This document shows positions 27,838-36,682 of a stretch of 39,717 nucleotides of DNA, piece by piece (the first letter of the stretch is position 1; every line of letters begins with the position of its first letter). This DNA comes from Pirellulales bacterium (GTDB taxonomy: Bacteria > Planctomycetota > Planctomycetia > Pirellulales > JAICIG01): positions 1-39,717 of the forward strand of contig JAICLL010000044.1 of NCBI GenBank assembly GCA_025927475.1, read 5' to 3'. The notes beneath the pieces were generated by a model. That model saw only the letters and a list, made by a program, of their open reading frames with translations. It did not search any database and was not told the DNA's origin. The translations under genes and the position numbers were made by a program.

Positions 27838-28589
27838 TCATGCCGAGCGGCAGGCCAGATCGCGGATCTCGCGCAGAACGGCGAGGTGCTCGGCCGACCA
27901 GCCTGCGCCGGCCGGAAGGTGATGAGGCTCGTCGCCCAAGCCCGCCACGCGCGAGCGCCGCAGCCGCGCGAGAATCAGGTCGCGGATTTCCGCCGCATGA
28001 CTGATGCCCTCGATCAAGCCATGATGGTCGGTCATCGTTTCAGTACCGTGTTGCCCCGCTGGCTGTTTGCCGCCGCCGCCCGCCGTCTGCACCAGTACAT
28101 CGGCGATGCCAAAAAACCGCTGCAGCGGTCCCTGCCGCACCTCGACGTTCTGGACGTTCTCAAACGTGATGGTCGTCTCACGAATGATCCAGATTCCGCG
28201 GCGAATGCGCAGGCTGCGAGCGGTCATCACGTACCACGTGCTGTCATATCGCAGGTGAATGGCGAGGTACGCCAGCATGCCGGGCAACACCGCGATGGCC
28301 AGCGCCGGCAACGCCGTCAGCACGCCGGCGAGAAGCGAAGACACTGCGATCACGAACCATACGATCACGACAAGACCATCAAACAGCGTCAGCCCCACCC
28401 AGAATTGAAATTTCAGATAGCTCAAAAGCCAGTCGCCGGGCGGAACGATTCGCTGACATCGCCGGGAGCGAGGGGCAATTGGGGCGGACGATCGGGCACG
28501 TGAAACCAACGCACGAGAACCGCCCAAAGCCCCTGATAGACCCAGCGGCTGGCCCGGTCGACATGCTCGCTGACGATGGCGCGGCTCAT
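27838..28589 (-). pseudogene. PH-domain (bPH2) membrane protein, one frameshift
   Basis: The start is the ATG at 28589, overlapping the previous gene by ATGA. The first 50 residues (MSRAIVSEHVDRASRW ... SESFRP) are in that frame. The rest (GDWLLSYLKFQFWVGL onward, about 200 residues) is in another. A single missing base in the run near 28438-28441 would restore one protein of about 250 residues. It has membrane helices at about 70-125 and a bPH2 (YdbT/YdbS-like) domain with YVMTARSLRIRRGIW, TTITFENVQNVEV and RFFGIADVLVQTAGGGG. It may be inactive, or intact with a sequencing error. The function of these paired membrane PH proteins is unknown. Confidence 0.7.
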
Positions 28590-29143
28590 GATTCGCTCTT
28601 GGCGGCCGATTGCCGTGCCAGCGCATCACGGATTTCCCGCAACAAGACCAGCGCCTCGTCGGCCCCAGCGCCGCCCTCGGGCACCCGCGCCAACAGCGCG
28701 TCGTCGGCCGGGGCGCCGCCGGCGGGCGCCTGCGCCAGATGGTCGCGAGCGCCGCGCATCTTGGTGTACAGAAAATCGCGCAGTTCATCGGCCCGCAGCA
28801 TGCCCTCGATGCTCATCTCCGGCCCGCTGCCGCCAGCGGCTGTCTGAACCGACACCGTTGCCAGTCCCAGCCAGCGTTGCAACAAATTGCGGGTGAGATG
28901 GATGTCTTGGATCCGGCGGTAGGTTAAATAAATCTCGCGGCGGAACAAGATGCCCCAGCTCATCGAGATACCTTCGTCGTCGAACCGATATCGCAGGGTC
29001 TCATATTTGAAAAACAGCGGCAAAATGGCAAAGAAGAACCCCGGCCCCGTCAGCAGCGAGACCAACAGGTAATACCGCATCAGCGCCGGATCGGGGCGCG
29101 TGATTTGGCGGTGGTCGAAGGTGTTTGCCGCGATGTCGGACAT
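28586..29143 (-). CDS. PH-domain (bPH2) membrane protein
   Basis: 185 residues from the ATG at 29143 (GGA 7 nt upstream); ATG 29173 is in frame but less likely. Two hydrophobic helices (about 23-48) precede a bPH2 domain with YRFDDEGISMSWGILFRREIY, split by the features LTYRRIQDIHLTRN and LGLATVSVQTAAGG. The C-terminal 60 residues are Ala/Asp-rich and likely helical. It is homologous to the next gene (27838-28589). Both carry a VQTAGG-type signature, and they overlap by 4 bp, so they probably form a complex. These proteins are common in planctomycetes and actinobacteria; role unknown. Confidence 0.85.
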   Translation of the reverse strand: MSDIAANTFDHRQITRPDPALMRYYLLVSLLTGPGFFFAILPLFFKYETLRYRFDDEGISMSWGILFRREIYLTYRRIQDIHLTRNLLQRWLGLATVSVQTAAGGSGPEMSIEGMLRADELRDFLYTKMRGARDHLAQAPAGGAPADDALLARVPEGGAGADEALVLLREIRDALARQSAAKSES

Positions 29144-29323
29144 GGCATTCCAAGCCGGGGTTATAAAAGTCATTCGCCGCCGGGCGGCGATTCTTGGTCG
29201 CCGGCAACGGATCCGTGCGCCCCTTTAGCCTAGGCGGCCGCCCGGCTATACTCAACGGGCGCTCAGCCTTCGGGCAAGCGCGATGGTTCGTTTGACCGTG
29301 GAACTTAGCGAGGTGTTTGTCTG

Positions 29324-30586
29324 ATGTCGAAACTTCCCCCGCCGCATGGCGGACTTGTCGAACCCGTCTGCCGAACTGTTCCCGCCGACCAGATCGAAGC
29401 CTTCAAGGCCGAGGCCAAGGGGCTGGCCAAGGTGCCGGTCTCCGATGCGGATTTGTCGACGGTTTATCGCTTGGGCGATGGCACGCTTAGCCCCTTGACC
29501 GGCCCGATGGACTCGGCCACCTATCACCGAGTGCTCGAAGAGGCCTGCCTCATACACGGCGGCAATCGCTATGCCTGGACGATTCCGTTGGCTCTGCCGG
29601 TCACCAGCGAGTTGGCGGCGGGGCTGCACACCGGCCAGCGCGTGGCCTTGACCAACACGGGCGGCGACGTTGTGGCGATGCTCGATCTCACCGATGTCTT
29701 TCCCTGGGACAAGCCCAAATACATCAAAGGCGTCTATCAGACCGAACGCACCGACCATCCCGGCGCCGATATGGTGCTCAAGGGCGATGCCGACAAGACG
29801 CACCTGCTGGGCGGCACCATCCGCGTGCTGCCGCAGCCGAAGAACCCAAAGTTCGGCAAATACGTGCTGTCGCCACGCGAGGTGCGAGCGCTGTTGGCGG
29901 CCAAGGGATGGGACCGCTGTGTGGCTTTTCAAACGCGCAACCCGCTACACCGCGCCCACGAATATGCGCTGGTGTACGGCTTGGAGACACTGCTGCGCGA
30001 AGGGCACAACGCGGGGGCCTGCCTCAATCCGCTGGTGGGCGAGACCAAGGGCGACGACGTGCCCGCCGACGTGCGCATGCAAACCTACGAGGCCCTGATC
30101 GACAAGCGGCAACTCGGCGAGGGCGATAGCGATCCGAAGCTGTGGGGCCCGCGCAACGAAAGCGTGCCCGACCGTGTGTTCCTGCTCGGCGTCGACATCA
30201 AGATGTTTTACGCCGGGCCGAAGGAAGCGGTGATGCACGCCATCTATCGCCAGAATTTCGGCTTCACCAATATCGTCATTGGCCGCAAGCATGCCGACGC
30301 GCCGTTTCACGACGGCACGGCCATCTGGGGCGATTTCGACGCCCAGGAGATGTTCGGCAAGCTGGCGGGCGATTTGCAAGTCAAGCCGGTCAAGGTTGGC
30401 TTCGCGGCCTATTATGAATCGGTCGGGCGCGTCGATCTGATGGAGCTACATAAGGACGAAAAGCCGGTGTTCATTTCGGGCAAGGACGTGCGCAAGACGC
30501 TGCTCGAGGGCAAGACGGTCGATCCGCGGATCATGCGTGAGAGCACGTCGCAGATTTTGGCGGCGGCAATGAAGGGAAAGGGTTAG
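29324..30586 (+). CDS. sat: ATP sulfurylase (sulfate adenylyltransferase)
   Basis: 420 residues. Sat converts sulfate and ATP to APS and pyrophosphate, the first step of sulfate assimilation. The active-site motif [14 protein letters not shown] is at 203-216. A PUA-like N-terminal domain and a C-terminal part ending in [19 protein letters not shown] are as expected. The second motif, usually GRDHAG-G, reads GRKHADAPF (320-328). This variant carries the conserved His but a Lys in place of Asp. GAGGTG precedes the ATG at good spacing. No APS kinase or reductase gene is adjacent. A single-chain enzyme of this type is also used by dissimilatory sulfur bacteria, but nothing here suggests that role. 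Confidence 0.95.
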   Translation: MSKLPPPHGGLVEPVCRTVPADQIEAFKAEAKGLAKVPVSDADLSTVYRLGDGTLSPLTGPMDSATYHRVLEEACLIHGGNRYAWTIPLALPVTSELAAGLHTGQRVALTNTGGDVVAMLDLTDVFPWDKPKYIKGVYQTERTDHPGADMVLKGDADKTHLLGGTIRVLPQPKNPKFGKYVLSPREVRALLAAKGWDRCVAFQTRNPLHRAHEYALVYGLETLLREGHNAGACLNPLVGETKGDDVPADVRMQTYEALIDKRQLGEGDSDPKLWGPRNESVPDRVFLLGVDIKMFYAGPKEAVMHAIYRQNFGFTNIVIGRKHADAPFHDGTAIWGDFDAQEMFGKLAGDLQVKPVKVGFAAYYESVGRVDLMELHKDEKPVFISGKDVRKTLLEGKTVDPRIMRESTSQILAAAMKGKG

Positions 30587-30595
30587 TAACAAACC

Positions 30596-31249
30596 ATGCT
30601 GCGCCTTGTGCTGCTTGCACCGCTATTGATGCCGTCGTTGAGCGTCGACATCAGGGACCAAGGCGACGACGAGTTTGATTTCGACCGTCTTCCGCGGCGT
30701 CCGGCGCCGATTCCGGACGATGACGATCCGATGCGCGGCGGGGCGTCTCCGCTGTCGCCGCGGCGAGTGCCAAGCCGTGGCCCGCTGAACCGCGGCCTGC
30801 CGCGTGGCAATGCGCCGAGTCGTAATGCGCCGAGTCGTAATGCGCCGAGTCGTAGTGCGCCGAGGCTTAGTTCGCCGAGCCGCGATCGTGCCCAGCCGAA
30901 TCGCGAACCATCACTGGCAAGTCCGCCGCGCTGGCAGGCTCCGCTCGTCGCGGGCAACTTGCCGCGGCCGCCGCTCAAATATGTCTTTGCGGGAAGCCGC
31001 GGCAGGTTTTCGCTCATCGGCGGTTCAGGGCAGGCCGCCTATCAACGGCAGCGGCAATCGTTTTTGACGGGCCTTCGCTACGTGCGCCGCGACGAGCGGT
31101 TCAGCTATTGGTCGGCGGCGGAAGATGCCTCGGTCGTGCAGTGGGCCTTTGCGCGGCGCGCCGCGCCCGATGGCAGCCACGCAGTCTGGCTGCGCACGCC
31201 CGCCGGCTGGCAATACTTCGACCAGGCGCTCGTCAGCAAGCCTCGCTAA
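30596..31249 (+). CDS. Secreted low-complexity protein
   Basis: 217 residues, starting 9 bp after sat, possibly co-transcribed. A short hydrophobic N-terminus (MLRLVLLAPLLMPSLS) suggests export. An acidic stretch (DQGDDEFDFD) leads into an Arg/Pro-rich region with five NAPSR-like repeats (about 72-96). The last 90 residues (GNLPRPPLKYVFAG, YVRRDERFSYW, WAFARRAAPDGSHAVWL) look folded. No family recognised. Confidence 0.65.
   Translation: MLRLVLLAPLLMPSLSVDIRDQGDDEFDFDRLPRRPAPIPDDDDPMRGGASPLSPRRVPSRGPLNRGLPRGNAPSRNAPSRNAPSRSAPRLSSPSRDRAQPNREPSLASPPRWQAPLVAGNLPRPPLKYVFAGSRGRFSLIGGSGQAAYQRQRQSFLTGLRYVRRDERFSYWSAAEDASVVQWAFARRAAPDGSHAVWLRTPAGWQYFDQALVSKPR
30809..30883. repeat. 15-bp tandem repeat within the secreted protein gene
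   Basis: aatgcgccgagtcgt occurs three times exactly, followed by two diverged units (30854-30883). Each encodes five residues (NAPSR three times, then SAPRL and SSPSR). Confidence 0.92.
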
Positions 31250-31342
31250 TGCGGCGCCTCTGCCGCGCCTGGACGGGCCAACTCGGGCTGGCCTGCCCCT
31301 GGGTTGCGAGGTAAACTTCATGGGAGCAATCGCTAGAAAAAA

Positions 31343-31624
31343 ATGTCAAACGACGTTGAGAAGCTGATCCAAGATCTTCGATCGTTGCCCCCCGACGACC
31401 GCCGAAATGTGCTGGCAGCCTTGAAAGGGTCGCCGGCTTTGGATGCTGCCGCACTCGCTTCAGACGAGGCCGCCGATGAGGCTTACCAAAAGCTCTTACT
31501 CGAAGCGGGGCTGATTAGCGAAGTCCGGCGGCGCTGTCGCGATCAGCGGTCGTTCGAGAGGTTTCAGCCGGTGCCTATCAGCGGCGAACCGCTTTCGCGA
31601 ACAATTATCGAGGAGCGCCGATAA
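31343..31624 (+). CDS. Putative antitoxin paired with a PIN toxin
   Basis: 93 residues. Its stop directly abuts the TTG start of a PIN-domain toxin gene, the usual VapBC order. The N-terminal part (LIQDLRSLPPDDRRNVLAALKG) resembles the helix that begins many small antitoxins. The C-terminal part (ISGEPLSRTIIEERR) would be the toxin-binding tail. No classic DNA-binding motif such as AbrB or ribbon-helix-helix is obvious, so the assignment rests mostly on context. Confidence 0.65.
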   Translation: MSNDVEKLIQDLRSLPPDDRRNVLAALKGSPALDAAALASDEAADEAYQKLLLEAGLISEVRRRCRDQRSFERFQPVPISGEPLSRTIIEERR

Positions 31625-32089
31625 TTGCCGGCCTATTTTTTTGATAGCAGCGCATTGGTGAAATGCTATGTCGTTGAAACCGGCAGCTCCTGGGTTCGCG
31701 GTGTGGTTGCGCCGGCGTCTGCGAACGACTTGCACGTGCTGCAAATCTCCGAAGTCGAGGCCGTGTCTGCGATTGTCCGGCGTCGGAAAAGCGGTAGCTT
31801 AGGGGCAAGTGACGCGGCAATGGCGCTGGCGCAGCTAAGATCCGAAATACAAAACGACTACATCTTGCTTCGCCTTTCAGACCGTCTTATCGGACATGCG
31901 TCCGCCTTAGCGGAGAAGCATGAGTTGCGCGCGTACGACGCCCTGCAGTTGGCAGGTGCCGTTGAATTGAGTCAAGTTCGGATCGCGGCGGCATTGCCGC
32001 CCCTAATTCTTGTATCCGCCGATCTCGAACTGAATTCGGCGGCGCGCCGTGAAGGCTTGGTGGTGGAGGATCCAAATCTATACCCGTAG
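31625..32089 (+). CDS. VapC-like PIN-domain toxin ribonuclease
   Basis: 154 residues. The start is a TTG at 31625 with GAGGAG 9 nt upstream inside the antitoxin gene. PIN toxins cut RNA with Mg ions held by four acidic residues. Here they are D7 (FFDSSALVK), E43/E45 (ISEVEAVSA), D105 (RAYDALQLA) and D133 (LVSADLELN), so the enzyme looks complete. The neutralising partner is presumably the gene directly upstream. Confidence 0.88.
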   Translation: MPAYFFDSSALVKCYVVETGSSWVRGVVAPASANDLHVLQISEVEAVSAIVRRRKSGSLGASDAAMALAQLRSEIQNDYILLRLSDRLIGHASALAEKHELRAYDALQLAGAVELSQVRIAAALPPLILVSADLELNSAARREGLVVEDPNLYP

Positions 32090-32244
32090 GTCAATCGCCG
32101 CGGAGGAACGCTTGAGTATCTCGGATAGGCGTGCTTTATGATCGGCGAATGGGTTCAGCGTGGCGTTGAAACAGCGGCGGTTACGGCCGTGGCACTACCC
32201 GAACGTCGAGTTCATAAGTTACTCACCGTGATCAAGTGCCCAAG

Positions 32245-33123
32245 ATGACGCATTCCGGACTGATCAATCTGCACAAGCCGCCGGGCATGACGTCGCGCGA
32301 GGCAGTCGACTGTGTAAAACGTTGGCTGCGGCCGGCCAAAGTTGGCCACGCCGGCACGCTCGATCCGCTGGCCTCGGGCGTGCTGGTGATCGCCGTCGGC
32401 GCGGCCACCCGATTGATCGAATATGTGCAGGCAATGCCCAAGCAATACACCGGCACGTTTCTGCTCGGCCGCGAAAGCGACACCGAAGACATCGAGGGCG
32501 TCGTGCGCATGCTGCACGATCCGCCGCGGCCGAACCTTGACGACGTGCGTCGCGCGGCGGCGCGGCTGACGGGGCCGATCGAGCAACGCCCGCCCGCCTT
32601 TTCGGCGTTGAAGGTGAAAGGCCGCCGGGCCTACGATCTCGCCCGAGCGGGAGAGACCGTCGAGTTGGCGCCGCGGCCGGTCACGATTTACCGGCTCGAC
32701 GTAAAACGATTCGAATATCCTGAGCTGACGCTCGACATCGAATGCAGTTCGGGCACGTATATCCGTTCGTTGGGCCGCGACCTGGCCGCGGCAATGGGCA
32801 CCGCCGCCGTGATGTCGGCCCTGGTACGCACGGCGATCGGTTCTTTTCCATTGGACGAAGCGTGCCTGCCCGAGGAACTCAATCGGCAAACGGTGCAAGA
32901 ACGACTTCTGCCGTCGCTCCGGGCGGTTGAGGCGTTGCCTCATGTGGAGCTTGGCGATGAGCATCTCAGCCGAATCGGACATGGTCTGCCGATACCGCGG
33001 CCGGCAGATTTGCAAGCGGTTTCGCCGGCGGGCGAGGCGGCGGCGATCAACCGCAACGGCGAATTGGCCGCCATTCTTTCGCTGCGCGACGGCCAGCTTT
33101 GGCCCGTGCGGAACCTCGCTTAG
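32245..33123 (+). CDS. truB: tRNA pseudouridine-55 synthase
   Basis: 292 residues from the ATG at 32245; a GTG at 32236 is also in frame and neither has a strong ribosome site. TruB makes pseudouridine at position 55 in the T loop of most tRNAs. The family start GLINLHKPPGMTS and the catalytic GHAGTLDPLASG (D40) are clear, as are RPPAFSALKVKGRRAYDLAR and CSSGTYIRSLGRDL. The C-terminal portion is short and lacks an obvious full PUA domain. Confidence 0.95.
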   Translation: MTHSGLINLHKPPGMTSREAVDCVKRWLRPAKVGHAGTLDPLASGVLVIAVGAATRLIEYVQAMPKQYTGTFLLGRESDTEDIEGVVRMLHDPPRPNLDDVRRAAARLTGPIEQRPPAFSALKVKGRRAYDLARAGETVELAPRPVTIYRLDVKRFEYPELTLDIECSSGTYIRSLGRDLAAAMGTAAVMSALVRTAIGSFPLDEACLPEELNRQTVQERLLPSLRAVEALPHVELGDEHLSRIGHGLPIPRPADLQAVSPAGEAAAINRNGELAAILSLRDGQLWPVRNLA

Positions 33124-33201
33124 AAGCCATACTGCCCTCGGCGTTCCTCTCTGCTAGAATGCACGCGCATCTGCGTATGTTCCCTTATTTCAAGAGGCAC
33201 C

Positions 33202-34989
33202 ATGCGAATCTCGTTCTGCATATTGTTTTGCCTGATGGCTGTTTCCGGCATGGTTCGTGCCGCCTGCGAAGGGCCGCCTGAACAACAGCCCGGTGGGGTA
33301 GGCTGCTCGGTCGCCGATTTTTCGCTGCGCGATGATCGCGGCAAAGCGCACTCGCTCTCCGCGGCGTTCAGCCAACCGGCCGACGAGCCGGCCACGGCGC
33401 CGAAGCTGGCGGTGGTGGCGTTTGTCGGCTGCGAATGCCCTTTGGCCAGGCAATATGCGCCCCGCCTGGCCGCGCTGGCCAAAGAATTCCAATCGCGCGG
33501 CGTGGCGTTTATCGCCATCGACTCCAACCAGCAAGATACGCTGAGCGAACTTGCCGAGTTTGCGCGCACGCACGAAATCGAGTTTCCGCTTCTCAAAGAT
33601 CCGGGAAATGTGGTCGCCGACCAGCTCGGCGCCGTGCGCACTCCGGAAGTCTTTGTGCTCGACGATCAACGTGTGGTGCGCTATCGCGGCCGCATCGACG
33701 ATCAGTTCGTCGTCGGGCGACAACGCCCCAGCGCCACGCGGCGCGATCTGGCGATTGCACTGGAAGAGCTGCTGAACGGCCAGCCGGTGAGTGTTTCGCA
33801 GACAGAAGTACAGGGCTGCCTTATCGGCCGCTTGCGAAAAACGGACACTCAGGCCACGGTGACCTATTGCAACCAGATTGCTCGGTTGCTGGATCGGCGC
33901 TGCGTCGAGTGCCACCGGGCGGGCGAAGTCGCTCCTTTTGCGCTCACCCGCTACGACGAAGTCGTGGGCTGGGCCGAAAGCATCCGCGAAGTCGTCGAGC
34001 AAGGGCGAATGCCTCCCTGGTTTGCCGACCCCCGGCACGGCGTCTTTCAGAACGATCCACGGCTGAGCGATGAAGAAAAGTCGCTGCTCGACCAATGGGT
34101 CGATGCCGGCTGTCCGGAAGGCGATCGGGGGCAACTGCCCGAGCCGAGGCGGTTCGTCGTTGGTTGGCAGATTCCGCAACCCAATCAGGTGATTCCCATC
34201 CGCGACGAACCGGTCGACGTGCCTGCCGAAGGCGTCGTGGCCTATCAATATTACACGGTCGACCCCGGATTTCGTGAAGACACGTGGATCAAAGCGGCCG
34301 AGTGCCGGCCCGACAATCGCGCGGTGGTGCACCATATTGTGGCGTTCTTCGTGCCGCCGGGCGAAAAGACGCGCGGCCGGCGCGGAGCGATGGTCGGCTT
34401 TGCGCCCGGCATGCCGCCCACCACCTTTCCCGAAGGCGCGGCGATGTTCGTGCCCGCCGGTTCCAGGATCGTTTTCCAACTGCACTACACGCCCAACGGC
34501 TCGCCGCAGCGGGACCGCAGCTCGCTGGGTTTGGTATTCGCTAACGCGGCGGAAGTGCGCGAAAAGATCGGCGGCGGCATGGCCGCCAATCCGCTGATCC
34601 AGATTCCGCCGGGCGCCGACAACCACGAAGTGCGCTCGCAGCATCGCTTTGACGACGACGTGCGGCTGCTGACGCTCACACCGCACATGCACCTGCGCGG
34701 CAAATCGTTCCGTTACGAAGCGGAATATCCCGATGGCCGCAACGAGATTCTGCTCGACATTCCCCGGTACGACTTTAACTGGCAGTTGCGATATCATTTG
34801 ACCGAGCCGAAGCTGCTGCCCAAGGGCACGGTGCTGCGCTGCACGGCGCATTTTGACAACTCGGCGGCGAACCTGGCCAACCCCGACCCCACCAAGACCG
34901 TGCGCTGGGGCGATCAAACCTGGGAAGAAATGATGATCGGGTATTTCACCACGCTGCCGGCCCAGGCCGACACCGCCTCCACAAGGTAG
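33202..34989 (+). CDS. Redoxin / cytochrome c / copper monooxygenase-like fusion
   Basis: 595 residues with a signal peptide (1-20), so periplasmic. Domain 1 (about 33-190) is a peroxiredoxin/thioredoxin-like fold (ADFSLRDDRGKAHSL) with a CxC motif at C77/C79 (GCECPLA). Domain 2 (about 220-305) has one heme c site, C234/C237/H238 (CVECH), and the PPWFADPRHG motif of this cytochrome type. Domain 3 (about 320-585) resembles the type II copper monooxygenase (PHM-like) fold, with copper-ligand-like histidines H377/H378 (VHHIVAFF), H428 (QLHYTP) and H495/H497 (TPHMHLRG). Such fusions are known in planctomycetes and acidobacteria; the reaction is not established. The stop codon (34987-34989) lies inside a copy of dispersed repeat B. 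Confidence 0.87.
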   Translation: MRISFCILFCLMAVSGMVRAACEGPPEQQPGGVGCSVADFSLRDDRGKAHSLSAAFSQPADEPATAPKLAVVAFVGCECPLARQYAPRLAALAKEFQSRGVAFIAIDSNQQDTLSELAEFARTHEIEFPLLKDPGNVVADQLGAVRTPEVFVLDDQRVVRYRGRIDDQFVVGRQRPSATRRDLAIALEELLNGQPVSVSQTEVQGCLIGRLRKTDTQATVTYCNQIARLLDRRCVECHRAGEVAPFALTRYDEVVGWAESIREVVEQGRMPPWFADPRHGVFQNDPRLSDEEKSLLDQWVDAGCPEGDRGQLPEPRRFVVGWQIPQPNQVIPIRDEPVDVPAEGVVAYQYYTVDPGFREDTWIKAAECRPDNRAVVHHIVAFFVPPGEKTRGRRGAMVGFAPGMPPTTFPEGAAMFVPAGSRIVFQLHYTPNGSPQRDRSSLGLVFANAAEVREKIGGGMAANPLIQIPPGADNHEVRSQHRFDDDVRLLTLTPHMHLRGKSFRYEAEYPDGRNEILLDIPRYDFNWQLRYHLTEPKLLPKGTVLRCTAHFDNSAANLANPDPTKTVRWGDQTWEEMMIGYFTTLPAQADTASTR

Positions 34990-35010
34990 CCCCGGCGCTT
35001 GTGGCCGCCC
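34985..35010. repeat. Dispersed repeat B, single copy
   Basis: ggtagccccggcgcttgtgg followed by ccgccc matches the copies at 22817-22968. Its TAG is the stop codon of the upstream fusion gene. Confidence 0.8.
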
Positions 35011-35159
35011 GCGCCGCTGATGACGACCTTTCACGGCCGGGGCGACGCCTGAGAGCCTATCCCCGAACCGGCCTTGTGGTAGGCGTTCCGTCTGCCCGCC
35101 GGTTATGGGCTAGCCGAAGCGCATTCGTGAACCAACGCATTTCAAGTAAGTAAGCGCCC

Positions 35160-35183
35160 CGATGCGCACGGCCGTGCGCATCG
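35160..35183. terminator. 24-bp perfect palindrome between convergent genes
   Basis: cgatgcgcacgg followed by its exact reverse complement ccgtgcgcatcg. An outer pair (cgcccc / ggggcg) extends the symmetry. It lies between the convergent redox-fusion and map genes, where a bidirectional terminator is expected, though no T run follows. It could instead be a protein-binding site. Confidence 0.55.
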
Positions 35184-35274
35184 TACTACTTATGAGGGGC
35201 GGGTAAGTGCGTGGGTGCAATGATCCGTGGCATCGCCCCGACTCTGCAGCCACCGAGAGGACATCGGGCACGCC

Positions 35275-36060
35275 TCACACGTCTTCACCGTTGGGGCCGA
35301 GCGTCAGCGGCACGGGGCCGTCTTTGGTCATCGCCACGGTGTGTTCGAAGTGGGCGCTGGGCCGTCCATCTTTGGTTACCTGCGTCCAATGGTCGGATAG
35401 CCCTTTGACCTTGCCGGTGCCCATATTGACCATCGGCTCGATGGCAATCACCAGGCCGGGCCGCAAATCGAAGTCGCCCTTTTTCAAAAACTGCTTGCTG
35501 CAAAAATTGGGCACCTGCGGCTCTTCGTGCATTTCGCGCCCGATGCCATGGCCGACAAACGTCTCGACCACGTGAAAGCCATGGTCATGGACATATTTCT
35601 CCATTTCAGCGGCCACTTGGCTCCAGCGGCTTTTGACCTTCATCAGCTCGATCGAGAGGTGAAGCGTGGCCTTGGTGACGTCGAGCAGCCGCTGGATTTC
35701 GGGAGCCACCGGGCCAACGGCGCGGGTGACCGCGGCGTCGCCGCACCAGCCATCGAGCTTGCAGCCGGTGTCGAGACTGACCACGTCGCCCACCTTCAAC
35801 CGGCGAGCGCCCGGAATGCCGTGCACCACTTCTTCGTTGATCGAAATGCACGTCACCGCCGGAAACGGCACTTTGCCCTTCACGCCTTTGAACAGCGGCG
35901 TGGCGTTGTGCGCGGCGAAGAATTTCTCGATCACCCGGTCGATTTCGGCCGTCGTCACGCCGGGCTGAACCAGCGCAGCCGCCTCGTGGTGCGCCTGCCA
36001 GACCAGCAGCCCAGCCTGGCGCATCAACCCGATTTCACGCGGCGAACGGAGATTGATCAA
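35275..36060 (-). CDS. map: Methionine aminopeptidase, type I
   Basis: 261 residues, starting at a TTG (36060) that fits the family start M-I-x-L-x-S-P-x-E-I; no ATG or GTG is available upstream in frame. Map removes the initiator Met from new proteins. All five metal ligands are present: D97, D108, H171, E208 and E239. [15 protein letters not shown] and [14 protein letters not shown] are conserved. It is last in the distal spc operon, 43 bp after adk. Confidence 0.95.
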   Translation of the reverse strand: MINLRSPREIGLMRQAGLLVWQAHHEAAALVQPGVTTAEIDRVIEKFFAAHNATPLFKGVKGKVPFPAVTCISINEEVVHGIPGARRLKVGDVVSLDTGCKLDGWCGDAAVTRAVGPVAPEIQRLLDVTKATLHLSIELMKVKSRWSQVAAEMEKYVHDHGFHVVETFVGHGIGREMHEEPQVPNFCSKQFLKKGDFDLRPGLVIAIEPMVNMGTGKVKGLSDHWTQVTKDGRPSAHFEHTVAMTKDGPVPLTLGPNGEDV

Positions 36061-36103
36061 GGTGAATTCGTTTGCAAGGGCGGCTGGTTCCCACGGGTGT
36101 TCA

Positions 36104-36670
36104 CTACACCGGCTGCTGCCGACCGAGCGCCGCCTTGATGCGGTCGAACACCTGGTCTTGCGTGCCGATGCCGTCGATCACCCGCAGCACTCCCCGCTGG
36201 CGATAATACTCCAACAAGGGGCGGGTTTCATGCCAATAACTTTTCAGTCGCTCGGCGATCACGGCGGGCCGGTCGTCGGTGCGCTGCCGCCCGCTCAGGC
36301 GGCGGATGATCTCGGCGTCGTCGACGTTCATTTCCAGAGCGGCATCGAGCGCCTGCCCGAACATTTTTTCCAGCATCCGGTCCAGTGCCGCGGCCTGGTG
36401 CAGGTTGCGTGGAAACCCGTCGAACAGGGCGCCGCGCCCGCAATCGCCTTTCCGCATCCGCTCGTCCATGAGCTTGAGGATAATGTCATCGGGCACGAGC
36501 TGCCCGGCGTCCATGTAAGGCCCGGCCAAGACCCCGGTGGGGGTGCGCTCGACCACGGCCTGCCGCAGCATGTCGCCGGTGGAAAGGTGCGGGATTCCCA
36601 GGTACTCGACCAGGCGCAGCGACTGCGTGCCTTTGCCGGCCCCCGGCGGGCCGATGAAGATGATCCGCAT
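36104..36670 (-). CDS. adk: Adenylate kinase
   Basis: 188 residues, the short form without the Zn-finger lid. Adk balances AMP, ADP and ATP. The P-loop GPPGAGKGT is at 7-15, followed by LSTGDMLR and [19 protein letters not shown] precedes the ATG. It lies 12 bp after secY in the standard secY-adk-map order. Confidence 0.96.
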   Translation of the reverse strand: MRIIFIGPPGAGKGTQSLRLVEYLGIPHLSTGDMLRQAVVERTPTGVLAGPYMDAGQLVPDDIILKLMDERMRKGDCGRGALFDGFPRNLHQAAALDRMLEKMFGQALDAALEMNVDDAEIIRRLSGRQRTDDRPAVIAERLKSYWHETRPLLEYYRQRGVLRVIDGIGTQDQVFDRIKAALGRQQPV

Positions 36671-36682
36671 GGTCGTCCTGGG

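Noticed and set aside
32112..32142. Possible promoter (ttgagt, then tatgat) upstream of truB
   Set aside because: The spacing between the two boxes is 19 bp and the first box is a weak match, so it is not reported as a feature.
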